A stretch of DNA of 35,520 bases from NCBI GenBank assembly GCA_902803285.1, contig CADCPC010000030.1:1-35520 (forward strand). The letters are read 5' to 3'. A program made the position numbers and the translations under genes. Below are positions 1 through 7,047 of this stretch, one piece after another (position 1 is the first letter of the stretch; each line of letters starts with the position of its first letter). Under the pieces are notes generated by a model, which was given only the letters and a program-made list of their open reading frames with translations, was not told the origin of the DNA and ran no database searches. Origin of the DNA: an uncultured Erysipelotrichaceae bacterium. Lineage in GTDB: Bacteria > Bacillota_I > Bacilli_A > RFN20 > CAG-826.

Positions 1-68
1 ATGCCCAAAATTTTGGCTGCTTCTAACTGCGATAAGTTGTATTCATTTCTTAATTCTTTTAATTTCAT
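1..68 (-). CDS. XRE-family helix-turn-helix regulator, N-terminal fragment
   Basis: A minus-strand reading frame opens with ATG at 68 and runs off the window edge, giving about 22 residues that begin MKLKELRNEYNLSQLEAAK. This is the first half of a Cro/C1-type helix-turn-helix domain: the pattern LKELR...LSQ.E.A..LG is the usual helix 1-turn-helix 2 of the XRE family. Such proteins bind DNA as dimers and often repress their own promoter, and the three spaced repeats just upstream fit that. No clear Shine-Dalgarno is visible (AAAGAAT precedes the ATG). The rest of the protein, and so its effector or toxin-antitoxin partner, lies outside the window. Confidence 0.7.
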   Translation of the reverse strand, partial: MKLKELRNEYNLSQLEAAKILG

Positions 69-91
69 ATTCTTTACCCAAAAGTATAGTA

Positions 92-168
92 TCATAATTG
101 TCCTATATTGTAAATAATATATGGTCATTTTGTCCTAATAAATATATATTAATAGGTCATTTTGTCCT
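92..168 (-). promoter_or_regulatory. Three operator-like repeats with 32-bp period upstream of the XRE gene
   Basis: On the plus strand the core TCATTTTGTCCTA occurs at 125-137 and 157-169, and a diverged copy TCATAATTGTCCTA at 92-105. The shared GTCCT starts at 100, 132 and 164, exactly 32 bp apart (three helical turns). The best copy is an imperfect palindrome, AGGTCA-TTT-TGTCCT (154-168). The copy nearest the gene overlaps a plausible promoter for the regulator (minus-strand TACTAT or TATACT around 84-90). This arrangement fits cooperative binding of the adjacent XRE protein to its own promoter. The binding is inferred. Confidence 0.5.
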
Positions 169-173
169 ATAAT

Positions 174-200
174 ACAATAAAACCGCCCTTCCGGACGGCT
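174..200 (-). terminator. Rho-independent terminator
   Basis: On the minus strand the stem CCGTCC/GGGCGG with a GGAA loop (183-198) is followed by TTTTATTG. It sits at the end of the duplicated tRNA-Ala downstream segment, in the same relative place as the terminator behind the intact tRNA-Ala gene. Confidence 0.8.
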
Positions 201-278
201 GTCTATGGATAAATCGTTTTGTGCAAAACCGGATAAGTGGCTTTGGGCGACGACAATTTGGTTAATTTTGGTGGACCA
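201..278 (-). repeat. Direct repeat copy A: duplicate of tRNA-Ala 3' end and its downstream segment
   Basis: This segment matches 2217-2295 at roughly 80% identity with small indels. Read on the minus strand it starts with TGGTCCACCA, the exact last 10 bases of the intact tRNA-Ala, and continues through TTGTCGTCG, CCACTTATCCGGTTTTGCAC and ATAGA to a terminator hairpin. The sequence just before it (279-320) only vaguely resembles a tRNA 3' half and does not fold as a proper T arm. It is therefore a remnant, left by duplication or by integration/excision at the tRNA. Confidence 0.75.
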
Positions 279-300
279 GAAGGGTTACGATAATAACCCG

Positions 301-450
301 CTACCTCTTACTATTTCGGGACAGAACAAGTCCGGTATTATGATCAACAACCTTTATGATATGATCAATGATGGCTAAAACAATCCCAATAAACTTCGCA
401 CAGTCAACCCAGGTTATACGTTTTTTAGTTATTTTTGAGGTTTCTTCCAT
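301..450 (-). pseudogene. Truncated acyltransferase-3 family N-terminus
   Basis: A 49-codon minus-strand frame starts at 450, four bases after the stop of the upstream acyltransferase gene. It contains RITWVDCAKFIGIVLAIIDH, the characteristic first transmembrane segment of acyltransferase-3 proteins (W-D-x-x-K-x-x-G-I-x-x-x-x-x-x-H). These membrane O-acyltransferases normally exceed 330 residues. This one stops at 301 after a short tail that no longer looks like the family, and the tRNA-derived repeat begins about 20 bases later. I read it as the 5' stump of a second acyltransferase gene cut off by recombination. A functional micropeptide is unlikely. Confidence 0.65.
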
Positions 451-454
451 AAAC

Positions 455-1543
455 CTAAACGGTTTTAACGCTTGTTAGTTTCTTGGCAATTAGCTTTTCG
501 ACAAATAGATATAAACAGGAAATAGCTAAACTAATAGCTAAGACAAACAATAAAAACCAAGGTCCGAGACCTTTTGAAAAAAGGAAATCTGTATCTAGAG
601 TTCTAAGGGTCATCAATATCGGTTCATTAAATGCGTATATTGGGAAAGATAGTTCTGCTAAATATTTGAAGAACTTATAGCCAAAGAACTTATTTAAAAC
701 ATCGATTCGATATAGCAGAACAAATAGTGATGGGAAAAACACTATTCCAAATGATAAGGCAATGTCTCTACCGACAGAGCGATTTCTAACCTCTGGCAAA
801 CACATAAGTGCGACAAAACAAGCTAAAACAACAAAAGATATTATACGAGTTAATAACATTTTCTTTTGGTCAAAGGAATCAAACTTTTCGTATAGAACCC
901 CTAAATAAAAACCAAGGAAGAAAGTTATTAAACCGCGTGGTATTTCATGCGACCAAATAATCCAATCGATATTCTTTTTATACATAGCGTACATTCCAAT
1001 ACCGATTAAAATCGGAAGTAAAAAGAATATTTTTGAATTATTGTGATGTTTAGAAAATAGAGTTAGTAAAACGCCAAGGAAGAAGCAAAGGAGCAATACA
1101 AAAATATACCATAGCCCACCATTAAGGCCACTTCCTGGAGAGATGACACCAAATCCTCCAAGGAGGAAAGATCCAATGATGTTATAAATGTCTAACGATC
1201 TAATCGGATTGCCTCCCATTGTGTTAAGTCTAGCAATAGTTAAGATAAACATATATAAAGATGTAAGGATAACAAGTGAGAACAATCGAACCACTTTTCT
1301 TTTAAAGAATTCGCCAATTGTTATTTCTTCGTTAATTAGTCTTTTAAATGATGTGTAAAACAACGAGCCAGAAATAACAAAGAACATCTCAACAAAGAAA
1401 ACGCCATTTCTTTGAATAAACACAAAGAAAGTTGATGGATTCTCAAGCGGCATGAATGGCAAATGCACGATACATGCAATGATGACTGCCCCAAGAAATC
1501 TTAGTGGGTTATAGAAATTTAAATTTGGATTATTCTTTGTCAT
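455..1543 (-). CDS. Acyltransferase 3 family integral membrane protein
   Basis: The 362-residue protein is almost entirely hydrophobic, with about ten predicted membrane segments. It matches the acyltransferase-3 (OafA/OatA/WecH-like) family: an N-terminal NPLRFLGAVIIACIVHL segment with the conserved R and H, a GVFFVEMFFVISG segment (FFxxSG), and an SFPIYAFNEP segment near the C-terminus (the family usually has ..hpi). Members transfer acetyl or succinyl groups to extracytoplasmic sugars such as exopolysaccharide or peptidoglycan. The substrate cannot be told from the sequence. It is followed after 4 bp by the stump of a second family member, so the two were probably one polysaccharide-modification locus. 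No good ribosome binding site precedes the ATG. Confidence 0.85.
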   Translation of the reverse strand: MTKNNPNLNFYNPLRFLGAVIIACIVHLPFMPLENPSTFFVFIQRNGVFFVEMFFVISGSLFYTSFKRLINEEITIGEFFKRKVVRLFSLVILTSLYMFILTIARLNTMGGNPIRSLDIYNIIGSFLLGGFGVISPGSGLNGGLWYIFVLLLCFFLGVLLTLFSKHHNNSKIFFLLPILIGIGMYAMYKKNIDWIIWSHEIPRGLITFFLGFYLGVLYEKFDSFDQKKMLLTRIISFVVLACFVALMCLPEVRNRSVGRDIALSFGIVFFPSLFVLLYRIDVLNKFFGYKFFKYLAELSFPIYAFNEPILMTLRTLDTDFLFSKGLGPWFLLFVLAISLAISCLYLFVEKLIAKKLTSVKTV

Positions 1544-1583
1544 ACTTTGAACATAGGTATTTTATCTTAAAATATAAAATATT

Positions 1584-1673
1584 TCACTCATTAAAAATGC
1601 TCTCAATAAACTTGATCAATTCTTTCGTTCTATCAACACGACCTTTAAGCGTTGGGACAATATAGTTACAGTG
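1584..1673 (-). pseudogene. C-terminal remnant of an unidentified coding sequence
   Basis: A minus-strand open stretch between an in-frame TAA (1674-1676) and a TGA (1584-1586) encodes YIVPTLKGRVDRTKELIKF followed by IESIFNE. It has the composition and helical amphipathic look of a real protein C-terminus but no start codon. It is probably what remains of a gene once upstream of the acyltransferase. The parent family is not recognised. Confidence 0.3.
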
Positions 1674-1690
1674 TTACTTTATTATTAAGG

Positions 1691-1723
1691 CAAAAAAAGA
1701 AAGTCCCATGGCTAAGGACTTTC
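1691..1723 (-). terminator. Rho-independent terminator
   Basis: A perfect 8-bp stem GAAAGTCC/GGACTTTC (1699-1706 with 1716-1723) is followed on the minus strand by seven Ts. It ends a transcript that must come from 1724-2120, where no convincing gene is visible. Confidence 0.8.
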
Positions 1724-2121
1724 TGATTATTTGTAGTTACACAAACTCATCTATCAAGAATAGCACAAAAGTCTCTATCCGTATTATGTCGCGGATCTTT
1801 GCCCATGCTAACTAAAAAACAAAATATTTCTTTTAAAGGGCCTACGGGGTACTGAACGCTATTTAGTTTAATAAAATTAAAAGCCAGCCCTGAAGTAGCA
1901 AGTAGGCCAGCTTTAGAATGGAGATACTTCGCGTAATATTTAAACAAACGCGTTACTATGGCTTGTGAGGCTACTTCTATTGCTCACACCATTACTTTAC
2001 GTTATATAACCAGCCCATGCGTCTCTCCACAAGTGACAGTTAAAACAAGCCACCTGGGACTCAGAAATCAGGCAAGTAAGTAAATGCTTTATATTTATAT
2101 AACGTTCCTTAGAACTCGAAT
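1724..2121. other. Gene-poor segment, unassigned
   Basis: These 400 bases hold no gene I can identify, though a terminator ends the minus strand here. There is a 66-codon minus-strand frame (1747-1947, starting MFKYYAKYLHSKAG) with no recognisable domain. A second minus-strand stretch near 2000-2080 could encode SESQVACFNCHLWRDAWAG but has no start. The GC content is higher than in neighbouring spacers. Several short inverted repeats occur, for example GGCCTAC at 1839-1845 with GTAGGCC at 1902-1908, and TGTGAG/CTCACA near 1965-1988. It may be eroded foreign DNA or an unrecognised structured RNA. Confidence 0.3.
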
Positions 2122-2122
2122 A

Positions 2123-2189
2123 TGGCTAGCTCATGCTGGGAAAGCGTATCGTTCGCAAGAGATCGTGAGTTCGAGCCTGGTCTGAGACA
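2123..2189 (+). pseudogene. Degenerate tRNA-like remnant
   Basis: The plus strand reads like a decayed tRNA: TAGCTCA.GCTGGGA-type D arm, ATCGTTCGCAA around an anticodon CGC, and GTGAGTTCGAGCC as a T arm. The anticodon stem does not pair and no acceptor stem can be built, so it is not functional. It shares the D-arm and anticodon-loop sequence with the intact tRNA-Ala(CGC) on the other strand, making an imperfect inverted pair about 100 bp apart. Confidence 0.4.
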
Positions 2190-2190
2190 C

Positions 2191-2215
2191 AAGAAAAGAC
2201 CTCACATGGAGGCCT
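2191..2215 (-). terminator. Terminator downstream of tRNA-Ala
   Basis: On the minus strand AGGCCTC, loop CATGT, GAGGTCT is followed by TTTCTT. It lies about 70 bases beyond the tRNA 3' end and probably ends the tRNA transcript. Confidence 0.65.
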
Positions 2216-2216
2216 C

Positions 2217-2295
2217 ATCTATGTTGGATAAGTCGTTTGTGCAAAACCGGATAAGTGGGTTTGGCCGACGACAAGTTAGTATGATTGGTGGACCA
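2217..2295 (-). repeat. Direct repeat copy B: tRNA-Ala 3' end and downstream segment
   Basis: This is the resident partner of copy A at 201-278, beginning with the last ten bases of the intact tRNA (TGGTCCACCA). Both copies run in the same orientation and both end in a terminator hairpin, although the hairpin sequences differ. Confidence 0.75.
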
Positions 2296-2361
2296 TATCG
2301 GGATCGAACCGACGACCTCATCGTTGCGAACGATGCGCTCTCCCAACTGAGCTAATGGCCC
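2286..2361 (-). tRNA. tRNA-Ala (anticodon CGC)
   Basis: The minus strand folds into a complete cloverleaf: acceptor GGGCCAT/ATGGTCC, D arm GCTC...GAGC, anticodon stem CATCG/CGATG around loop TTCGCAA (anticodon CGC, reading GCG alanine codons), T arm GTCGG-TTCGATC-CCGAT, and an encoded CCA. The acceptor carries G3:U70, the alanine identity pair. It lies 46 bases after the glucokinase gene in the same direction. GCG codons are rare in this AT-rich DNA, so this is a minor isoacceptor. Confidence 0.96.
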
Positions 2362-2407
2362 AAGCGAAATATATGATAATTGCTTATCAATATGATTTCA
2401 AATGTTT

Positions 2408-3352
2408 TTATAAATATAAAGCGGCAGCACCAATCTTACCAGCATCGTATCCTAAACTAGCTTGTTTAATTTCAACTTCAGGAGCATTCTCCATCCCATA
2501 GTGATGTGCTTTCATATAACTTCTAACTCTTGAAAGGAGGTTTTCTCCTTCATTAGCCACTCCACCGGAAAGAACAATAACATTAGGTCTAAAGATATTG
2601 CAGTAATTAAGTAATCCTTCAGAAAGATACTTAACATAATTATTTATTACTTCTTTAGCAGTTAAATCACCACGTTCTTCAGCAATAAAAGGCACTCTCG
2701 CGTCGATTTGTCCTAATTCATTAGCAACTTCATTCATCAAAGAATTTGGTGCCTTAGCCATCGCTTCTTTGGTATCTCTAATTAACGCAGTAGCGGAAGC
2801 ATAAGCTTCAAAACATCCATGTCTACCACATCCACATTCTTTACCGTCAAGTTCAATAACCATATGGCCGAGTTCAGCACCCATACCTAAGTTGCCGTTA
2901 TATAGGTTCTTGTTGATGACAATGCCACCACCAACACCAGTGCCTAATGTAATCATAAGAACATAATTAAATTCTTTAGCGACACCAAACTTAGCTTCTG
3001 CTAATGCAGCAGCATCCGCATCGTTAACTAATTTGACATATAGATGGCATCTCTCCTCCATAAATGTCTTTAAATTAAAGTCATTCCAGGAAGGAATATT
3101 AGGGAGATTAACAATAACTCCTGTCTCTTTATTGAATGTACCAGGAATACCAATGCCAATACCCACTACTTTGTCATCATAATGATGTTCAGATAATGTT
3201 TGATTAACTAAATCACATAATTCTCCAATTATCTTTTCTGGAGGAAGTGATTTATCTGTAGGCATAGAAAATCTATCTAAGATTTCACCTTTTTCATTAA
3301 TTGTGGCGCCTTTAATAGAAGTACCACCAACGTCAATACCAACTGCAATCAT
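2408..3352 (-). CDS. glcK: ROK-family glucokinase
   Basis: The product phosphorylates glucose (or a related hexose) with ATP in the cytoplasm. Sequence support is the phosphate-binding GIDVGGTSIKGA at the N-terminus, VNDADAAALAE with the catalytic Asp, LGTGVGGGI, and the ROK zinc site made of the His in ELGH and the cysteines of CGCGRHGC. About 314 residues is normal for ROK glucokinases. A longer frame begins at 3373 (MRKKNIV...), but it has no ribosome binding site. The second ATG, at 3352, is preceded by AGAAAGAAG and starts directly at the conserved strand, so I prefer it. The gene is separated from the YgeW operon by a terminator and followed by tRNA-Ala. Sugar specificity is inferred; N-acetylmannosamine or other ROK kinases are alternatives. 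Confidence 0.88.
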   Translation of the reverse strand: MIAVGIDVGGTSIKGATINEKGEILDRFSMPTDKSLPPEKIIGELCDLVNQTLSEHHYDDKVVGIGIGIPGTFNKETGVIVNLPNIPSWNDFNLKTFMEERCHLYVKLVNDADAAALAEAKFGVAKEFNYVLMITLGTGVGGGIVINKNLYNGNLGMGAELGHMVIELDGKECGCGRHGCFEAYASATALIRDTKEAMAKAPNSLMNEVANELGQIDARVPFIAEERGDLTAKEVINNYVKYLSEGLLNYCNIFRPNVIVLSGGVANEGENLLSRVRSYMKAHHYGMENAPEVEIKQASLGYDAGKIGAAALYL

Positions 3353-3381
3353 AACTATATTCTTCTTTCTCATTAACTATA

Positions 3382-3417
3382 TGAAAAATAAAAAGGATAG
3401 TCAATGTTGGACTATCC
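3382..3417 (-). terminator. Terminator of operon A (after ygeW)
   Basis: A perfect 8-bp stem GGATAGTC/GACTATCC (3395-3402 with 3410-3417) is followed on the minus strand by TTTTTATTTTT. It ends the preA-to-ygeW transcript and isolates the glucokinase gene. Confidence 0.9.
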
Positions 3418-3436
3418 TAATTATCAGCACTAAATA

Positions 3437-4447
3437 TTAACGTCTATCTCCAGGGAGTTTGTCGTGAACGAATAGTGCCATAACTGCTTTAGCAGTATGG
3501 ATTCTGTTTTCTGCTTCTTCATAAACAACTGATTGTGGTCCGTCGATAACTTCATCAACGACTTCGTTAACTCTATCTGCTGGAAGAGCATGCATATATC
3601 TACAAGTTGGTTTTGCTAGCGCCATCTTATCTGGTGTACATTTCCAAGCTTTTAATGCTAATAAAGCATCATCAACAACCGTTGTGGATTGGTTAGTAAC
3701 CCAGCTACCCCAGTTCTTAGGGAAGACGACATCTGCATCTTTATAAGCAGCATCCATATCATGAGTAATAGTTAAGCTACCACCATTTTCAGCTGCGTTC
3801 TTTCTTGCTTTTTCAATAACCCAGTCTGGTAAATCGTATCCTTCAGGATATGCTAATGTGACATCAATTCCATAACGAGGGAATAATAAGACTTGTGAAA
3901 CTGGAACAGAAATTGGTTTCTTATGTGTAGTGGCCATTGCCCAGATAACAGAAACTTTTAAGTGTTCTGTATGACCAAATTCATCTTCAATAGTCATTAA
4001 GTCTGCTAATGCTTGCATTGGGTGATATAAGTCACATTGTAAATTGATGATTGGGACTGTGGACCATTTAGCCATTTCACGAATATATTTATTACCTAAT
4101 CCCCAGTTGCAATATCTACAAGCAATCATGTGACCGAAGCTAGAAAGAATAACTGCAGTATCCTTTGCGCTTTCACCATGAGCAATTTGCATCATAGATG
4201 TGTCTAAGAATGTAGCGTGTCCGCCTAATTGAGCCATACCACTTTCGAAAGAGTTTCTAGTTCTTGTTGATTGTTCGAAGAACATCAAGAAACCAGTCTT
4301 GTTGGTTAGCCAATCTGTTTGTTCGTTTGCGTAGAAAGCATCTTTTAAATCACGAGATACTTTGAGCATGTAGTCGATTTCTTCTTTCGTGAAATCTTCA
4401 AGAGTAATTAAGTGTCTACCTGCAAATCTAGGTGCTACTTTTTCCAT
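3437..4447 (-). CDS. ygeW: YgeW-type knotted carbamoyltransferase
   Basis: A 336-residue member of the aspartate/ornithine carbamoyltransferase superfamily. The carbamoyl-phosphate site is visible as STRTR (residues 60-64) and HPMQ (142-145), and the second-substrate loop region reads MHALPADR. Ornithine transcarbamylases have HCLP there, which argues against an arginine-pathway enzyme. YgeW proteins occur with ygeY, ssnA and xanthine dehydrogenase-type genes. In this setting the enzyme is thought to run in the phosphorolytic direction on a ureido compound, releasing carbamoyl phosphate for carbamate kinase (inference). It is the last gene of operon A, 13 bp after ygeY, with AAGGAG before the ATG. 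At 336 residues it is shorter than E. coli YgeW, which I recall as near 396. Confidence 0.88.
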   Translation of the reverse strand: MEKVAPRFAGRHLITLEDFTKEEIDYMLKVSRDLKDAFYANEQTDWLTNKTGFLMFFEQSTRTRNSFESGMAQLGGHATFLDTSMMQIAHGESAKDTAVILSSFGHMIACRYCNWGLGNKYIREMAKWSTVPIINLQCDLYHPMQALADLMTIEDEFGHTEHLKVSVIWAMATTHKKPISVPVSQVLLFPRYGIDVTLAYPEGYDLPDWVIEKARKNAAENGGSLTITHDMDAAYKDADVVFPKNWGSWVTNQSTTVVDDALLALKAWKCTPDKMALAKPTCRYMHALPADRVNEVVDEVIDGPQSVVYEEAENRIHTAKAVMALFVHDKLPGDRR

Positions 4448-4460
4448 AATTTATTTCTCC

Positions 4461-5675
4461 TTATTTTTTAAGATTCTTTAAGTATAGTGATGGAAGTACT
4501 GCATATAGTGCAGCACAGATAACAAGGTCTTCTTTTCTTGTCTTTTCATTTGGAGCATGAGCTTCTTTTTCATCTCCTGGTCCAAATCCGATACAAGGAA
4601 TGCCGTATCTCCCCATAATGGAAACTCCGTTTGTGGAGAATGTCCATTTGTCAATGATAGGGGCTTTATGGAATAATTCTTCATAACCTTGTTTCATTGA
4701 TTGAACGAAGATACTTTCTTCTGGAATAACCCAAGTTGGGAAATAACATTCTGTTGGATAGAGCAAACCAGTGTAGCTTGCTCTTTCATATTTATACATT
4801 TCGACTTTTGCGTTAGCCGCTTTAACTGCTGGTAAATTTTGAATTTCCGCAATAGAAGTCTTATCGTTTTCACCAACTGTGAGTCTTCTATCTAAGCTGA
4901 TCCAGCAACCATCTGCGACTGCACATCTGCTAGGTGATTTATGGAAGATTTCACTGATAGTAACTGTGCCTTTTCCTAAGAACGGATCATACGCTAAACC
5001 TTTTTCATTTTTTTTTTTAACTTGCTCAATGATTGGAGCCATTTTATAGATTGCGTTATCTCCTCTTTCAGGAGCAGAGCCATGGCAAGAAATGCCTCTT
5101 ACAGAAACTTTGATTTCCATTCTTCCTCTATGTCCACGATAAATACGGCAGGAAGTCGGTTCTGTAGAAACGACAAATTCTGGTCTCACTTTGTCTTCTT
5201 CGATAATGTATTGCCAGCATAAGCCATCGCAATCTTCTTCTTGGACAGTACCAGTAATCACCAAAGTGTAATCATCTTCTAAATGTAAGTCTTTGATGAT
5301 TTTAGCAGCGTAGACCATTGCCGCCATACCGCCCTCTTGGTCACTAGTGCCTCTGCCACCGATATGAACATCATCTTCAAATCCTTCATAAGGATCAAAT
5401 GTCCAGTTTTTAATCTCGCCAATACCAACGGTATCAATATGAGCGTCCATACCGATTAAGTGACTTCCGTGTCCAATATAACCTAAGATGTTTCCCATAG
5501 GATCGATAACCACTTTATCAAATCCCACTTTTTCCATCTCTTGTTTAATACGAAGCACTACTTCTCTCTCTTCGCATGACTCGCTTGGAATGCGAACCAT
5601 ATCGCGAAGGAATTTAACCATATCCTCTTTGTAAAATTGAGCTCTCTTGAGAACTTCTTCAAAAGATACTTTCAT
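4461..5675 (-). CDS. ygeY: YgeY-type M20 metallohydrolase
   Basis: A 404-residue zinc-dependent hydrolase of the M20/ArgE/DapE family. Metal and catalytic residues are recognisable: MDAHIDTVG (H79, D81), [10 protein letters not shown] (D112), VQEED (E146 base, E147 ligand), STEPT (E172) and HAPNE near the C-terminus. The middle part, [16 protein letters not shown], is the dimerisation lid domain. YgeY is linked with YgeW and is called 'selenium metabolism-linked hydrolase' in family models. A role in hydrolysing a carbamoylated amino acid made from opened purine rings fits the cluster but is inferred. It lies 2 bp after the PLP enzyme gene with GGAAAGGA upstream. Confidence 0.9.
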   Translation of the reverse strand: MKVSFEEVLKRAQFYKEDMVKFLRDMVRIPSESCEEREVVLRIKQEMEKVGFDKVVIDPMGNILGYIGHGSHLIGMDAHIDTVGIGEIKNWTFDPYEGFEDDVHIGGRGTSDQEGGMAAMVYAAKIIKDLHLEDDYTLVITGTVQEEDCDGLCWQYIIEEDKVRPEFVVSTEPTSCRIYRGHRGRMEIKVSVRGISCHGSAPERGDNAIYKMAPIIEQVKKKNEKGLAYDPFLGKGTVTISEIFHKSPSRCAVADGCWISLDRRLTVGENDKTSIAEIQNLPAVKAANAKVEMYKYERASYTGLLYPTECYFPTWVIPEESIFVQSMKQGYEELFHKAPIIDKWTFSTNGVSIMGRYGIPCIGFGPGDEKEAHAPNEKTRKEDLVICAALYAVLPSLYLKNLKK

Positions 5676-5677
5676 CT

Positions 5678-7045
5678 TTATAATTCCTTTCCTCTCTTTT
5701 CTAAGATTTTTCGGTCATATTCATGAATCTTGTTATATTCATTTTCCCAGAATTCGATATGTTTCATGCTATCGAGATATTCTTTAGAATATCCAAATGG
5801 TAACCAATCTCTTTCTTTTTGTAAGAAGAGTTTTTCTTTAGCTTCTTCACTACGAGTATCTAAGATACCTTTTGTGTCGGCTCCCATAAAGATATCTTCA
5901 AACCATCTCTCTAGGACATTAGGAGTAACTTCTAATTCTCTTTCCTTGAGGTTTTGGATAACTGAATCATATCTATCAAAACTATCAGTAGCGATAGTAA
6001 CGACGTTATCATCTGGTCCAAGTCTTAAATATTTAGCCATTTTAATTGCGCCTAAGATATTACAAATACCGGAAACACCAAAGAGATTAACCATTGATTC
6101 TGCTAATTTCCTATCAATACCGTGTTTTACTAATACTTCAGTACCTTCGTGAATAACTTCTAAGCCTCTTACACAATCATCATCAACGATTTGAGTGATG
6201 AAGTCTGTGGTCAAAACGTTATGAATTAAGGTGCACATCTTATCGCCGATGCCTTCAATTCTATGTTGTCCACGACCACCATTGGTTAATGTAGAACATT
6301 CATGTGGTTCTAATGCAACGATTTTGCATTCTGGGAAGACAGCTTTAATTTGATCACCAGCTGCTAATGTTCCAGCACTACCAGGAGCGCTACAGAAAGC
6401 AGCAACACGACCATTACCAATGCCCTTAACTGCTTCAATACAAGAATTACCAGTAACATGTCTATGGAAACGATAGTTTGGTAATAATTCGAATTGAGCT
6501 AAGGTTCTATTTTTAGGATCTTTCTTTAATTCGTAAGTTCTTTCAAGAGTGAGAATGACATCGCTTTCACTACCTGGTGTTAAATCGAGTTTTGCGCCGT
6601 ATTTAGCGATTCTTTCATATCTCTCTTTACTCATGTTATCTGGCATGATGACAATCGCGTCATATTTCATTAAGTTAGTTATATAACTAACACCAATACC
6701 AAAGTTGCCAGTACTTGGTCCTAAGATTGTGTGTTTACCTGGAATGATTTCTCCATCCACACATCCTTCAATTAAAGTAGAATAGGCTGGTCCTACTTTA
6801 TGGCTTCCACTTGGGAAGTATTTACCAAGAAGAACAACGATATTTGCGTCAACTCCAGTAAGTTCTTTAGGAAGCACGATTTTGTTGACTTCGTTATTCT
6901 CATTTTTCCATGTGATGTTAAACAAGTTAATAGGGTCTAATTCATTTTCTTTTTTAGCCTTTAAAGCTTGCTTTCTCACCTCAGGATCTTGGTGATTTGG
7001 GTTCAACATTTCATCATATGTTGGACCAAATGGAATTTTTGACAT
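5678..7045 (-). CDS. Fold-type II PLP-dependent lyase-like enzyme (YgeX-position)
   Basis: A 455-residue pyridoxal-phosphate enzyme of the tryptophan-synthase-beta/cysteine-synthase fold. PLP would be held by Lys83 in [10 protein letters not shown] and by the substrate loop GPSTGNFG (109-116). A glycine-rich phosphate loop follows ([12 protein letters not shown]). A C-terminal extension of about 90 residues ([10 protein letters not shown] onward) is rich in charged helices. It sits between a second PLP enzyme and ygeY, the place where many clusters carry YgeX (2,3-diaminopropionate ammonia-lyase). Its sequence is not what I recognise as YgeX. A beta-eliminase or ammonia-lyase acting on a diamino acid is the working guess. 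The exact reaction is unknown. Confidence 0.75.
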   Translation of the reverse strand: MSKIPFGPTYDEMLNPNHQDPEVRKQALKAKKENELDPINLFNITWKNENNEVNKIVLPKELTGVDANIVVLLGKYFPSGSHKVGPAYSTLIEGCVDGEIIPGKHTILGPSTGNFGIGVSYITNLMKYDAIVIMPDNMSKERYERIAKYGAKLDLTPGSESDVILTLERTYELKKDPKNRTLAQFELLPNYRFHRHVTGNSCIEAVKGIGNGRVAAFCSAPGSAGTLAAGDQIKAVFPECKIVALEPHECSTLTNGGRGQHRIEGIGDKMCTLIHNVLTTDFITQIVDDDCVRGLEVIHEGTEVLVKHGIDRKLAESMVNLFGVSGICNILGAIKMAKYLRLGPDDNVVTIATDSFDRYDSVIQNLKERELEVTPNVLERWFEDIFMGADTKGILDTRSEEAKEKLFLQKERDWLPFGYSKEYLDSMKHIEFWENEYNKIHEYDRKILEKRGKEL

Positions 7046-7047
7046 AT

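Noticed and set aside
92-168. Short CRISPR array
   Set aside because: The three repeats have only about 13 conserved bases and AT-rich linkers, and there are no cas genes. Operator sites explain them better.
279-330. A second complete tRNA before repeat copy A
   Set aside because: The 3' end TGGTCCACCA is present, but no canonical T arm, anticodon arm or acceptor partner can be folded.
1747-1947. 66-codon minus-strand frame as a confident gene
   Set aside because: It has no recognisable domain, no ribosome binding site and sits in eroded DNA. It is kept only as part of the unassigned segment.
2122-2355. 77-codon plus-strand frame beginning MASSCWESVSFARDRE
   Set aside because: It runs through the tRNA remnant, the terminator, the repeat and the antisense of the tRNA-Ala gene, so it is a chance frame.
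3437-4447. Ornithine carbamoyltransferase of arginine metabolism
   Set aside because: The HCLP ornithine loop is absent and there are no arginine genes. The neighbours are ygeY, ssnA and molybdenum hydroxylases.
5730-6152. 140-codon plus-strand frame inside the PLP enzyme gene
   Set aside because: Antisense shadow of a well-supported coding gene with no ribosome binding site.
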